The notes: a model not told the origin generated them from the sequence alone. Shown: positions 30,190-44,146, numbered from the stretch's first letter. The stretch is DNA of 64,000 nt from Cosmopolites sordidus (GCA_031761425.1 JARFXV010001176.1:124001-188000), one strand, 5' to 3'. Translations and numbers: made by a program.

Positions 30190-32050
30190 GACAGATGCGT
30201 TGTTACAAATGATCAATTCGATGATGCTATATTATTAATCTCTCAAGGTATAAGTAAAAGAAAAGCAGCAGCACAAGTAGGAATGAAAGTAAGTACTCTT
30301 AGAAAACGATTAAAATCTGGTTCAACTGTTACAAAATTAGAAAAATTTTCTGCAACATTTAGTAATGACAAAGAAAATTAAATAATTAATTATTTAAAAA
30401 GATGTGACAATCTTTAATATGGCCTTAATATGACTATTCTCAGGATAATGGTTTACGAGTACGTGAACTAAATAATATTCCTCACCATTTCAATAAAAAT
30501 TCAAAAACGGCTGGACGCGATTGGGTATATGGTTTCTTGAAAAGACCTGAATTAAAATTATGACAAACAACGCAATCAAGCCTAAGTTAACATATTCTAT
30601 GACAATTTATAGAACCTCTTTGACAAATATAAATTTGGCCTAGCCGAATTTTTAATATGGATGAAAGTGGCATTAATACTGTGCCAAAGAAGGTCTCTTC
30701 GATGAAATGTGGGTAAAATAGTTTCAGCTGCAAGAGGTCAAACTATTACACAAGTTTGCGCTATGACTGCCACGGGATGTTACCTTCCATCGGCTTTTAT
30801 ATTTCCTCGTATAAAAAAGAAGGATAATCTGCTAAATAATGCACCTGTAGGAAGCATTGGATTGGTTTCTGATTCTGGTTTTATAAATACAGATTTGTTC
30901 ATCGAATATCTTCGCCATTTCAAACTAAAAGAACGTGCAGCCCACTAAAGATAATTCAGTGCTGTAATATTAGATAACCACGGCAGTCCTCTTTCTTTGG
31001 GTGGTGTCAATTATTGTGATAATGGCATTCATTTGCTTACCCTTCCACCACTCAGTAGCAACCTTTGGATCGCGGATTCTTTGGTTCATTGAGAATGAAA
31101 TTTGCTTAGCAGTGTGACAAATGTCTAAGTCATAATCCAGGACATGTCATTGAACAAACAGAAGTGGCCCATCTAGTTAATGAGGATTTTCAGAAGGTTG
31201 CGGCAGTTAATATTACTGATGCGGGTTTTAAGATTTCCGGGACATGGCCTATCGATAGAAATATTTTATCAAAAGAAAATTTCGCGGCAGCTTCCGTTAC
31301 TCACATAAATCTTACATCTATGTCATCTGTACCAGCAGCAGATCTTTCACAAAACTTCGTAGCTTTTACATCAGCTGCACATTCAGCGCCAGAGCCTTTA
31401 CTTAGTACTTATTGTGCTTCATCAGCATCAGAGTCTATACCGAGTAGTTCTTATGCTGCATCATCTGAAATTATAACATCAGAGTTGGCTACTAAAACTC
31501 ATTCAAGATCATCTACACTGTCAGCTCCGACACACATGAGCACTGTAACAGACCTGACTTTGGTTGCAGTGGCTACAACATCAGCTTCTCCAATGACTGT
31601 AGATTTAATTTCTAACAAATGCATGCCGCTGTCATCTATACAACCATATCCAAAGGCAACAATGCAAACTAGACGAAGAAAAGGTAAGACATCGATAATT
31701 GTTACTGATAGTCCTTTTAAATTGGAGTTATAGAAAAAAAATCAAGACGAAGAGGAACAAATCGGCAAAAAAACGACGTTTAGAATTGAAACAAGAAAGT
31801 GGACAAAGAAGAACGAGGCAACATAATACTGCTTTGATTAAGGCTAATGAAAATAAAATGAAATCTACAGAAAAATATTATTATTGCACGATTATTATTG
31901 CGCATGCATGCTATGTGGTAAGAAATACGTGGATTCACCTACAGAAGATTGGATTCATTGTAGTTTTTGTAATAGCTGGTGGCATGAAGAATGCATTAGC
32001 TATGAAAAGGGTATTTTTATATGTAATATATGTACCGATGACTGACATCT
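30190..32050 (+). pseudogene. Tigger/pogo transposase with C-terminal PHD-like finger
   Basis: Order: a psq-type HTH (LLISQGISKRKAAAQVGMKV), LNNIPHHFNKNSKTAGRDW and VYGFLKRPELKL (CENP-B-type second HTH). Then the DDE domain: IFNMDESGINTVPKK with the first Asp (NMDESG), SAARGQTITQVCAMTATGCY, LPSAFIFPR, SIGLVSDSGFINTDLFIEYL and VILDNHGSPLSLGGVNYCDN, the second Asp (LDNH) with the third expected further on. Then NITDAGFKISGTWPIDRNIL, a Ser/Thr-rich linker (31270-31640) and, in a third frame, CMLCGKKYVDSPTEDWIHCS then FCNSWWHEECISYEK with Cys/His spacing of a PHD finger (31898-32030). Many stops and shifts (for example before and after 30709-30948). Tigger enzymes with such a finger are known in insects. 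Confidence 0.85.
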
Positions 32051-32185
32051 TATTATCGTATGTTTTAATTGATCTCATATTATTTTTTTTAGAATTTAGA
32101 AATGTTGATCTTTTTAAGCAATACTGATATAAATATAGATAAATAATATTTATGACATAATATATATGAATAAATAATAATATTT

Positions 32186-32222
32186 ATGTAATTAAATATA
32201 GTTAAACTATATTTAATTACAT
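32186..32222. repeat. perfect 17-bp inverted repeat
   Basis: ATGTAATTAAATATAGT, spacer TAA, and its exact complement, within the 3' region of the Tigger element. Confidence 0.9.
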
Positions 32223-32302
32223 AGTTAAACTATAACAAACTAAAGTTTGAGTTACTACAACTGCTTATACTTACCCGGACTACTGCGCACACTTGTCCCT
32301 AT

Positions 32303-32503
32303 ATTGGGGTAAGTGCACGCATTTTGACAAAATTATATGTTAAATTAAGATGCCAAAGATTAAGGTTCTATATAAATTCTATTTGAATTTTTGTAAATTT
32401 TTAATTAATAAAAGCTTAAAATGAATAACTTTGTTTTATTTTATTCCACTTGTAATTGCCAATTTTATAACAATTTAAAGAAAAAGTGCGCACTCTTGCC
32501 CTA
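32303..32503. mobile_element. 201-bp MITE with Tigger-type ends, abutting the Tigger copy
   Basis: Starts TTGGGGTAAGTGCACGCA, ends TGCGCACTCTTGCCCTA; TA on both sides (32301-32302 shared with the Tigger element, 32504-32505). Non-coding interior. It may instead be a repeated right end of the same element. Confidence 0.65.
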
Positions 32504-32539
32504 TATGACTCTAATGTCGATATTTTCGAAATATTTAAC

Positions 32540-32783
32540 GTATATTTCCATAACAAAATAAATAACCTTGATAATCAAAGTATTGACCATCGTTAACTAT
32601 TACTTTTTCCATCTTTCTATCAAAATGGAAGGAATGGAATTCCGCGCCACAAGAACTTTTGGTTTTTTGAGGCTATCCATCAAGCCAAATGTTCACTTCT
32701 TCGTTAGAATGTAAGTGTTGTTCTGAAAGTGATGCAGTATCGATTGAAATAAATGGTAGTCCGAAGGCGCTAACTCCTGTGAA
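32540..32783 (-). pseudogene. mariner transposase C-terminal fragment
   Basis: The minus strand from 32783 reads LYSQELAPSDYHLFQSILHH around the third Asp (family YSPDLAPSDYHLF), then TYILTKK, a stop, FGLMDSLKK, and IERWKK then MVNTLIIKVIYF. It resembles the 18.4-kb mariner (FRSMAHGL, WIASK) more than MarA or MarB. It ends at a strong palindrome cluster. Confidence 0.7.
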
Positions 32784-32871
32784 TAGAGCGGGTGGGATAT
32801 ACCCCACCCGCTCTACCCTATCCACTTTACCCCACCCGCACTACTCCACCCGAATTATATAATTCGGGTGG
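32784..32871. repeat. two nested GC-rich palindromes
   Basis: First: TAGAGCGGGTGGG (32784-32796), a 6-bp spacer, then the exact complement to 32815. Second: CCACCCGAATTAT|ATAATTCGGGTGG, a 26-bp perfect palindrome at 32846-32871. All share the core CCCACCCG / CGGGTGGG, which also occurs once between them (32831-32838). Confidence 0.9.
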
Positions 32872-32989
32872 GGTATATAAACTATGGCTATAAAAACTAT
32901 GTGTTTTGCACAGTGACAATTGGTAACGAACTGGCTTTTGATGGCGTATGTTTTTTCTCCAAAACGCCATAGACATCATTAGTCTATAC

Positions 32990-33206
32990 CAGGGGTCTCC
33001 AAACTACGACCCGCGGGCCAAATCCGGCCCGCCAGTGTCATCAATCCGGCGAATTTAGCAAGCGTATGCTCATTTAGGGTGGGTACTCGGCTACTAGTTT
33101 AGAAATTATAGATAATGGCAAGAAAATTAAAACGGTTTTGGCCCTTGGAAGTTATTGGAGTAATCATTATGGCCCTAAGGCTGGATGGAATGTTTGGAGA
33201 CCCCTG
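32990..33206. mobile_element. hAT MITE (217 bp) with perfect 8-bp target duplication
   Basis: Ends CAGGGGTCTCCAAAC and GTTTGGAGACCCCTG, exact inverted repeats of 15 bp. Flanks GTCTATAC at 32982-32989 and GTCTATAC at 33207-33214. CAGGGGTCTCCAAACT..GACCCGCGGGCC is typical of Charlie/SPIN-like hAT elements. It encodes no protein and must depend on a hAT transposase. The perfect duplication and ends suggest a recent insertion. Confidence 0.92.
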
Positions 33207-33214
33207 GTCTATAC

Positions 33215-33800
33215 CAACAAATATATTAGTAACGCTATTCCTTAGCAAAATTGACATTATTAACTGAAATTAATTCTTTAAATTTCATGGATTTTTACAC
33301 TTTCACGGGTCTCAAACAAATATCCATATATCATAAATTTTCTCATACAAATACAACATATAAAAAATCATTACATCCACAGCATCATAACATAAATTAG
33401 CACTTACACTTCTGTGTTTTGTAGTGTGTAGGGTATTTAGTACTCCCAATATTTAAACGTAACGATATGAAACACTCTGTATATCCCCCGAATTATTTAA
33501 AACACTTTTGGGTGTAGTATAAAAATATCTTAATAAATTTTAATCAAAAAATAAAGGTTGGAGTAAATCAGGTTGTAAGGATATTTAGTCTTTTACCCTC
33601 TCCGTTATCTTATAGTTTATTGTCATCGGATAAGGGTTTTTAACCTGTAAAGCAGAGAGTTTAACGGCCTATATCTTTTAATTGGATTATGCCCATTTTC
33701 TCGTAAATCGTTTAGAAATTAAAATTAACAGTAAATTGGATGTTGTTTTCTACGAGTAAAAAATAAATAATAGTTTAAATAGTTTGTATGTAAGTATTAT
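33215..33800. other. unassigned
   Basis: AT-rich. No protein motif recognised. Confidence 0.4.
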
Positions 33801-33832
33801 GATTTTTATGAGTATTATTTCTAACACTTGGA

Positions 33833-35470
33833 CTAATTTGTACCGTCAGGAACTTTATGTATTACAATATTAAATATACAAGTAATAAAAAATATAAGTA
33901 ATAAAAAATATCGGTAATATAAAAATATGAGATCAAACGTTTGCTTGGTATTCAACAAAATAGTTTTTTTTCTCAGTTTTTCCATTAGTTTCGATTGTAT
34001 CTTCTTGATGCTATAAATCTCACACCTTCCTCTATTCTCTTCAAATATAGGCCAATGTATGCCTCTGTTACACAAATATACATGTCTCCTAGTAAAATAA
34101 TTGGATTTGCGCCTTTTAGGAGGACCAGGACTTAAAACGTTATCTGTAGAAGCTTTTTTTTTGACCAGCACCTTTCATCGTCATCAACCCTTGGGTAACA
34201 GATCATCGAAAGTCTTTTCCGGTAGATTTTTCGAATATAAGGCCATGAATAACAAAGGCGTTGACAAATGCTATGTCTATGACACCACAGAACAATCTAT
34301 GCCACAATTTTGGTGATTGTCGATCAACACAATGTACGGCTTTCAATCGATCAGCTGTATCAACAACCCCCATATAGGCATTGTAATCTTTGACTACCAC
34401 TGGGCAAGTTACTGTAGACTTTTATCCATTTTTTCCTTACGTGACACTGTAGCCTCCCCGTTTCTACGAAAATTTGACACTAAATGTACCATTTTGTTAT
34501 CTTTCCATTTCCACTATCCAATATCTAAGTTTGAAAATGGATAATCGCCTCTTTTCATTTTAGAATCAGCAAGCATATTTCCGGGAAGCTCCTTTCTATT
34601 ACTTCCGATTGTACACACCGATTGTACACACAGACCTATACTTGTGATTGTGTCACAAGTATAGGTCTTTCAGCTTTCAATCTTTCTAGCAAAGCAATAG
34701 ATGAAAAAAAAATTGTCAAAATAAACAATTTTGCCTTTTCCCCATTCTTGCTCGGTAAATTTCTTATTTTCTAAGTTTATTTCCCCTAAGTTGCAGTTTA
34801 AAAATTTTGAACTCATTTTTTCGTATTTTCCCTCATTTTTTCGTAAATAAGAAATTTCTCTATAAAGTCTCTCTGGTCAGCGAAACATTACAACTTGTAC
34901 CCTCTTTTGCTATGTTTCATGGTATAGACTCATCCACGTTCATTTCTCGGGTCCCATGACAACATTGATGCATTTTTTTTCGTAGGCATTTGAGTATTAT
35001 CATTACAATGTAGATGTGATAAACTAATTGCAAATCTGTCTCTTGGTATGGATTTGCATAAAAGTTGATTAGTTAGATCAGTGGATCAAAAGTGGAGTTA
35101 GATCAGGTGCCGATAGATAATGGTCTGTCCAAGTTGGTCGAGTGTTGTATCCCATGTAGAAATTTAAGCCTATAAATGTTAAAAACCTCCTCCTTTTTTA
35201 GATTCAATACCTTGTATTTATGTGTAGCGTAAAGGTTGCTTTGGTACACGATATCATCTAATATTCCGTCAATCAATATTAGAAATATATCAGTCGGTGT
35301 GGCACAATTAGCAAAACGTTGTTGTATTACTTCGGCATCTGCTGAAAATTCCGGTAAATTTGTCCATTTGTCCTTTTTCCACCTACGATTTGGTTCGACA
35401 ACTTTTTATCCGGTAGCTCTCGGCAAGGATCTACTTGGTGACGGAAGATCAATCTAGGAATCTAGGGACT
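33833..35470 (-). pseudogene. piggyBac transposase, almost full length, frameshifted
   Basis: From 35340 leftwards (frames change several times): CHTD.ISNIDWRNIRYR or TPTDIFLILIDGILDDIVYQ, SNLYATHKYKVLN, FYMGYNTRPTWTDHYLSAPD, SIPRDRFAISLSHLHCNDNT, then after decay GKGKIVYFDNFFF (catalytic YFDNFF Asp), GSNRKELPGNMLADSKMKRG, WKWKDNKMVHLVSNFRR, ITMPIWGLLIQ or VVKDYNAYMGVVDTADRLKA (YMGGVD catalytic Asp, here GVVD), LWHRLFCGVIDIAFVNAFVI and, near 34100, the C-terminal Cys-rich tail RRHVYLCNRGIHWPIFEENR then GRCEIYSIKK. PiggyBac enzymes cut and join at TTAA through hairpins. About 550 residues are traceable. TTAA ends of this copy were not found. Confidence 0.85.
34606..34668. repeat. fold-back plus short direct duplication inside the piggyBac code
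   Basis: CCGATTGTACACA occurs twice in tandem (34606-34631), then AGACCTATACTTGTGA (34632-34647), spacer TTGTG, and the exact complement to 34668. This adds about 15 codons within the block that reads KTYTCGTIGSNRK in relatives, so it arose inside this copy. Confidence 0.75.
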
Positions 35471-35880
35471 AGGGACCGGTGATGTACATACCTTATCTAT
35501 AGAAGATTCTGCGCATTTGTACGTGATAATGGTTGGACTTCGTTTAAGACAAAGTGATTTAAGAAGTTGAAAATTTCCATTAATCGACGTTCACACACAC
35601 ACACACACATATATGTACTGTGCATACAAATAATATATATCAATTAAACCTACGTCAGAATATTTTATTCTTAATAAGGTATATAATTTAACAATTTAAT
35701 AATGCATTTATACAATCCCCACAGTAATACAAAATATCCATGATTAAGTCGGATTGACACAATTGACAGAATGTTCAGTGACACGATCTCAGAAACAATA
35801 CATGATATGATAATCATACACAAATAAACATTGTATACATAAAGAAGTATTGAATCTAATTATTGATAAGACATATATTT
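35471..35880. other. unassigned, with a (CA)n run
   Basis: (CA)n at 35593-35608 next to ATATATG. The rest is AT-rich without features. Confidence 0.5.
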
Positions 35881-35887
35881 TTCTTAA

Positions 35888-38370
<2,483 letters not shown>

Positions 38371-38529
38371 GTATTGGGATTGGAAGTCTGACGAAAAAAA
38401 GGAAACAAGGAACGATAACTTTTTTACGTTAATTACGACAAACCAAATCGGCTCGATTCCACCACACAGATAGCGCGGTTTATAATTTGGGGGTTGTTCA
38501 TATTCAGGCTCAATGCGGAGCTACATAGA

Positions 38530-39480
38530 CGAGGGAGATCGTAGAAAAGCTTGGATGAATTTGGTTTGCATATTGAACAAGACGTCGCAGCTTTGACTAG
38601 TGATGGTTCCAATGTCGTTGGTTAAATTCGGACACGAAAGCCCGACTGAGATGATCCTATGTCTACATTTATCTGTTTGGGTCACTTTTTGCAATAAAAA
38701 TAAAACCAGCAAAGATGATGTGGACGAAACTGATATATCAACGAATCAAGCTTCACAACTAAGTATTTTCGGAGAGGAAAGTGATGGTGATGAACTTTCT
38801 ATTGACGACTGCGAGTTGGAATCTGATTTAACAACCAATGCACAATACACTCAAAATATTGACAAAGCTTTACAAGAAACACGGGCCTTGGTCAAACCAT
38901 TTTGAAAGAGTCCTTTAAAAAATATCACGTTTCGAAAACATGTAAAAGACGAGTTTGGTCATGAGTGGAATTTGTTGTAAGATGTGCGTACAAGCTGGAA
39001 CTCGATGATACAAATAGTTGATCGATTCCTAAAGCTCAAAAATACGATCAAAAAGTCATTGATTGATTTGAATATGTACTCAATGTGGAATGATGATAAT
39101 ACGAATATGTCCTCAATGTGGAATGATGATAACACTGGTGTTCTGGAATCATTGTTGGGCGTCTTACATCCAGTTCAGTTATCTGTTGAGGCTTTATCGA
39201 GAAAAGATGCTCCGATCCTGATCAATAAACTAGAATCAATGGAAAACGATTTCGCCACAAAGCTTTTGAAATTCTTAGGAAGAAGATTAATGACAGGCGA
39301 AATGTTAACTTGATTTTTTTAATCGGCTACCTGCACAACCCAATATCATTTCAGTTCAATGATAATGAAAGAATTACACGCAATTGCAGCAAAACGGTAT
39401 TGATCATATTTACAGAAGAACTGTATAATAGATTATTTTCCAGCAGGGCAAATTCAGCCGAAGATGACGTTCTAATCTAA
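38530..39480 (+). pseudogene. hAT transposase, C-terminal half
   Basis: Plus-strand frames give EEIVEKL / LDEFGLHIEQDVAALTSDGS then NVVG (the catalytic Asp block, TTDGAS in relatives), KFGHESPTEMILCLHLSVWV (H..CLAHxLHLxV block), an acidic linker (38710-38830), RALVKPFKKSP-like, HVKDEFGHEWNLL, RTSWNSMIQIVDRFLKLKNT (family TRWNSL..ML.R), GVLHPVQLSVEALSRKDAPI, LESMENDFATKLLKFLGRR, YLHNPISFQFNDN and LYNRLF, ending near 39480. A 33-bp tandem duplication repeats SMWNDDNT twice (39077-39140). It stands next to a LINE without a recognised terminus. Frame changes at about 38630, 38905 and 39313. Confidence 0.78.
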
Positions 39481-39489
39481 ACTAAAGAT

Positions 39490-41591
39490 AATTAACACGG
39501 TCCTAATACCACCATAAATTATCATGTAATACCAGAAATAAAGCATGCGAAGCTAGTAAAAGATGTCAGGAGCTATAGAGAAGCTGATGCGGACTCTGAT
39601 CACTTTCTGGTTATAACGAATATCAAGAAAGAAGTGCCAATAAAAAGTCAGCTACTAAAAGGAATTCAAAAATTTGATGTAAGAAAATTAAAAGATTACT
39701 CTAGGGCCCGGCAATTTGAAGAAGTGACAAAAAATATTCTAAGCAGATCAAGACAGCGCAGTATTGACAGGGAATGGGAAGAGTTAAAAACAGGAATGAA
39801 GAAAGTGATACAAAAATATCTAGGAATGCAGATGAAAAGTAAAGGGAAAGAGTGGTTCGGTGGAGACTGCAGAAAAGCAATTGAGATGAGGAAAGAAGCA
39901 AGGTAAAAGATGCTCGAACCCAAACGATGTAACAAAAAGACAATATGAAGTAGTAGAATTACGAAAAATTCAAAAAAAATATGAGAATAGTGAAATAAGA
40001 AACTATTTTTACGCTTCTATCAAGAAGCCAAAAATAAGAAAGAACCCTGTACAAAACAACCAAATTACGTTAAAAGCAAGGATGGACACTTAGTGGGAAA
40101 TATCGAAAGAAAACTACGCAGATCGAGATAACATAACTTTGAAGACCTGTTAAAGAGTGAAATGATTAAAAATGAAGAAGACGAAACGGAGGGGGCCAGA
40201 ACGAGAATGTTTCCCTTCCGAAGAAGAAATAAAAGGAACAATAAAGAACCTGAAAAACAATAAAAGCGCAAGAGTCAATGGCATAACAGCGGAGATAATT
40301 AAACACGGAGAAAAAACATTATTTACAATATTATATGGACTGATAAAACGGATATGGAAGGAAAATGAAATGCCAGACAGTAGGAGGGAAGCCATAATGT
40401 GCCCCATAAAATAACGATAAAATAGAATGCTCAAACCATAGGGGAATCACATTACTCGATCTAGCCTATAAGGTTGTTGCAAGAACTATAAGAAGCTGGC
40501 TTGAACTATATTTAAACGACAAGTGGGAGAATACCAAGGAGGGTTTAAAAAAGGCAGATCCACTACTGATTAGATCTTCGTCCTGAAAATGATGAAAAAC
40601 AATACGCATGAAGGGAAACTTAACTTGAAGTTATTGTTCATCGACTTCAAACAAGCATAAGACTCAGTCATAAGGAGGAAGTTGTACTAAGCATTGAACG
40701 TGCTCCAAGTCCTAAAGAAAATAATTGTGCCTTTCCACAGAAAAATTTGGACAAAACAAAAGGATTGTCTACAGTCCTTTTTAATGTTGTCCTAGAGGTA
40801 ATACTCCGAGAGAGCGGAATAAGAGTAGGAGGAACAATTTACAATAGCAAGAACCAAATATTAGCATAAGCAGACGACGTAGTACTCTTATCAAGAACAA
40901 CAACAGAGCTACCAAGAATCTTTAGACTGTTTGAAAAAAAGCTCAAGAATCTGGCCTGCATATTAATGAAAATAAGATAAAATTTATTAAGATGGGAGAG
41001 GACGTGGATGATGCAGAACAAGTTATTATTAAAACGGAACAAAATAAACATTATAGATTTAAAACAGTCAAAGAATTTGGGTATTTGGGACTTACCATAA
41101 CCAGCGAAGGCGATGAAATAAAGGAAATTGAAAAAAGGATGGCAAGGAGAAGCAAATCTGTGAGAATGTTACACAACATACTTACAAGGGTGTACAGAAC
41201 AATTATTCAACCCACGGTACTATATGGCTGTGAATGTTGGGTAATGAATAAAAAAGAAGAAAGGTTGAATGTCTGGGAGCGAAGAGTAGTAAGGAAGATA
41301 TTTGGTGTAGTGAAAGTCCAGGAGACAATAAACTTCTATACGGAAAACCATAGGTCTTTCAGATTGCGGTGGCTGGGTCATGTATTAAGAATACCAGATA
41401 GCAGATGCGCAAAACAAGCATTATCAAGAGGAGATGGACGAAGAAGAAGAAGAGGACGAGCAAGAAGGAAGTGGTTGGAGCCATGCAAGGAAGATTTTGG
41501 TTCAGCAATGGTAGGAGGATGGCATGATACAGCCATGAATAGAGTAAAATGGAGAAAGATAGTAAAGAAAGTCGAAGCCATGATTCATTAA
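39490..41591 (+). pseudogene. LINE: endonuclease end, RT and C-terminal region
   Basis: Begins near the end of the apurinic-type endonuclease (DADSDHFLVITNIKKEV, the SDH motif), then a basic linker (39634-39906). RT pieces over many frame shifts: LKNNKSARVNGITAEIIKHG (family K.PG.DGI..E.LK), GFKKGRSTTD, LLFIDFKQADS-like, the ADD box (QTTQYYYQEQ / ADDVVLLSRTTTEL with the Tyr-Ala part mutated to a stop), and from 40992 a 199-codon open frame: KTVKEFGYLGLTITSEGDEI, RVYRTIIQPTVLYGCECWVM and FRLRWLGHVLRIPDSRCAKQ then a basic RRRRRGRARRKWLEP and HDTAMNRVKWRKIVKKVEAM. Clade unresolved. The C-terminus is far better kept than the RT. Confidence 0.8.
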
Positions 41592-43430
41592 GGCCTGCCG
41601 AGTTGTTTTAATATTATTAATGACAGTAAAGCCTATATCGACGAAAAATTAACGGGTTTTCTCGTTATCTGGAAACTTGTTTGGAACTATGGTAAGATAA
41701 GAAACCGATTATCAGATAATGCTATTAATGCCCTTGCATTTTTAAAACCACATTTCATTAAAAATAGAGACAATAGGTTAGCGGTTGAAGTGATTTCCCG
41801 TTTAGATCTCGATTTATTTATCTTAACCTACGTTTTTAAGGTGAATAAACTAGCCTACTTCGAAAATTCTCATGTTTTTTTTTTATGTGTCTAATTAAAA
41901 GACTGTGTAATCAAAAGTTTTATTGGCAGATACTCAAAGTAGATTCCTTAGTTGATTGTGTGGTAGTTCCTGCTCCTTTAGTTGCTTGTATTATTAAAAT
42001 TTTTATTTTTTGTTTAATTAAAAGTTCTACTTATTTATAAGAAGAAAGATACTGTATGTAACTTTAATTTAAAAATGGGTTTTATGAAGATACTTCAGGT
42101 ATTTGTTTAATTAAAAGACTGTGTGATTAATATTTTTACTTGCCTCATGAAGGAAAATAAGATTCAAAGTACCTACTTTTTAATAAATAGACAAATTAAA
42201 AGTTTTATAGGAAGATATTCAAAGTGTAATTTAGTTAGATTTGTTATAAAAATGTGTAAATAATTAAAATTTTAATTTAAACAAGATTGAATAAATAATA
42301 AATGGTGATGATTAATAATAAGCGTATTTTTAATTTGCATTTAATTAAAAATTTTATGATTTTTTAAAAGTTCCAGAAATTTCTCGAAAATTCGAGAATT
42401 CTCGGGAATTCCTAGTCGAGAATTCTCGATTCCCGAAAAAAAAATAAGCTGAGAAATCAGAAAATAAAAATAATTTTCAATCCGCCCCAAGAAGTCAAGA
42501 CATGCTCTTCCACTTGTTGTCTTTTTGATTCTGCGAAATGTTTTTTCGGAACCATTTTTGGGCAGATTTTCTTCATATCGACTCAAATTGTATTATTCCC
42601 CGATCATTCTGTCTGTCTTCGTATCCAAGTCTGCAACAAAACTTGAAAACCCACCGTTGCTCGAAATGTTTGTCCCTTATTTTCAGCATACACTACAAAA
42701 ATCCGGTTTACAAAAACCGGAATTACCACCGATCACCAAGTGGCTCTAGGGAGTTCAAACTCTTACTGAAAACGAATCAGATGATGGCATGCCTCCCTTT
42801 CCAAAAGAAACGCAACAGTATTGCCAGTTCGAGGGCTAAAAAAGTCATTAACTTATCCCGGTCTGAACGTGTCACTAAGTGATAGACTGATAGGCAAGTT
42901 TCTAAAAAATATAAATAGCAATGCAATTAGTTGAAATTTTTAATTATTATTCACTTTTCAGCATCAGAAGTGAGAGCATCTCGAGCCTAATTACGGGAAG
43001 ACGTGAGTAATCCCAACTTAATCACTTTGTTTTTATGTGTCATCATTTCAAATCGAGTGTTTGCACAAAGTGATAATATGGAGGTGCAAAAGCAAGGTAT
43101 GTGCTTTTATTATTTACCTGTTTTATATAAAAATATGAATTTTTGTATTTTATATAAACTTTTTTTATAAAAACCGCTTTTTTATATAAAATTATTTCTT
43201 TTCGAGCTATAACTTCTCGCTGCCCTTTCTGCACTTGAGATACATATTATTTCAATTGGTAGAATGTCTAGATTAAGGACATATAAGTTTTTTGGCAGAC
43301 AGATGAATATAGGTTCCATCTGCCTACCGCTTCATAGGTTCAGGGGATGTCAAATTATTTCAATCCATAGTATACAAAAAAAAGTTGTCTTTAAATCCTA
43401 ACATAAAGTTTTTATGTTAGTTTAGGTACA
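41592..43430. other. unassigned; loose repeat at 41880-42240, EcoRI-type palindromes at 42374-42440
   Basis: TTAATTAAAAGACTGTGTRATTA occurs near 41892 and 42106. AAAAGTTTTATTGGCAGATA / AAAAGTTTTATAGGAAGATA occur at 41913 and 42201, each followed by CTCAAAGT / TTCAAAGT: two diverged copies about 215-290 bp apart. At 42374-42440 TCGAGAATTCTCG-type palindromes overlap (including the 14-bp TCGAGAATTCTCGA). Two overlapping plus-strand frames at 42525-42882 have no recognised motif. Confidence 0.5.
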
Positions 43431-43439
43431 TTTTTCAAA

Positions 43440-43950
43440 TGTTTAGTAGTCCCGAGGATGATTATTTTCGATATTTAGTACACTAAGGAGGACATTCCCA
43501 ATGAAAAATTGCAACATATCCTAAACACTTTGACCGAAACATCGTGTCTTTCGGATAACATCGAACATACTGATTAAGAGACATTAAGTGATAGAATTAG
43601 GAATTTATGTAAACGAATTGCACATTACTGGGTAATGTCAAATCGTTAAACTAAATTGTTACAAAAGTATTTAGATTGATTGAATAGTGTAGTTGAAAAT
43701 ATTGACAGTTCAACTAATTTTGACAGCTGATAATGAGGCGAATTCAGCAGTTTTGTGGAAAAACCCTCGCCCTTCATCAACTCAATACTGCAGACCTATT
43801 CGCCTTCAATTTTTGAAGGAAACGACTGCTGTATCAGTTCAGGAAGAGGTTTATTTAAAAGAGAAAATAAGTGACTGGCAGCCTACTGTCTTCATGGAAA
43901 AGAATCGCGAATATCGCATTACACATAGCTTGCAACTACTATGCTAGATG
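43440..43950 (+). pseudogene. possible exon remnants, unknown protein
   Basis: The plus strand reads EDIPNEKLQHILNTLTETSC then LSDNIEHTD, a stop, ETLSDRIRNLCKRIAHYWVM and, from 43693, an 84-codon frame with KEKISDWQPTVFMEKN. Composition looks protein-like and two stops interrupt it. I do not recognise the family. It may belong with the THAP fragment at 44147, as THAP domains often sit on transposase genes. Confidence 0.3.
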
Positions 43951-44146
43951 GTAAGGTGAGTAATTTACTTAGCGGTGTTTCTTCATCTAAATATTTTATA
44001 TGCCTTAGCGATGATGAATTAAATAAAATAATATAATTATTTTTTTATTAATTTATTATCTTTTTAATTGTTTTTTATAATTATTTTCTTTTTTAGAACT
44101 TTTTTAGAACTATTTCATATTATTAAGCTAGTTTATCTTTTTTCAA

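Larger units (their letters stand above)
29885..32300 (+). mobile_element. Tigger/pogo element, full length, decayed
   Basis: Ends TGGGGCAAGTGTACGCA (left, 29885) and TAGGGACAAGTGTGCGCA (right, reverse-complemented, to 32300), bounded by TA at 29883-29884 and 32301-32302. Length 2416 bp, normal for the family. It encodes one transposase from about 30190 to 32050. Confidence 0.8.

Noticed and set aside
39696..39943. Two minus-strand Ser/Leu-rich frames, signal-peptide-like
   Set aside because: Antisense of the Lys/Glu-rich LINE linker; hydrophobicity is a by-product.
42374..42440. Operator-like palindromes (GAGAATTCTC)
   Set aside because: Low-complexity overlapping palindromes without an adjacent gene; more likely internal transposon repeats.
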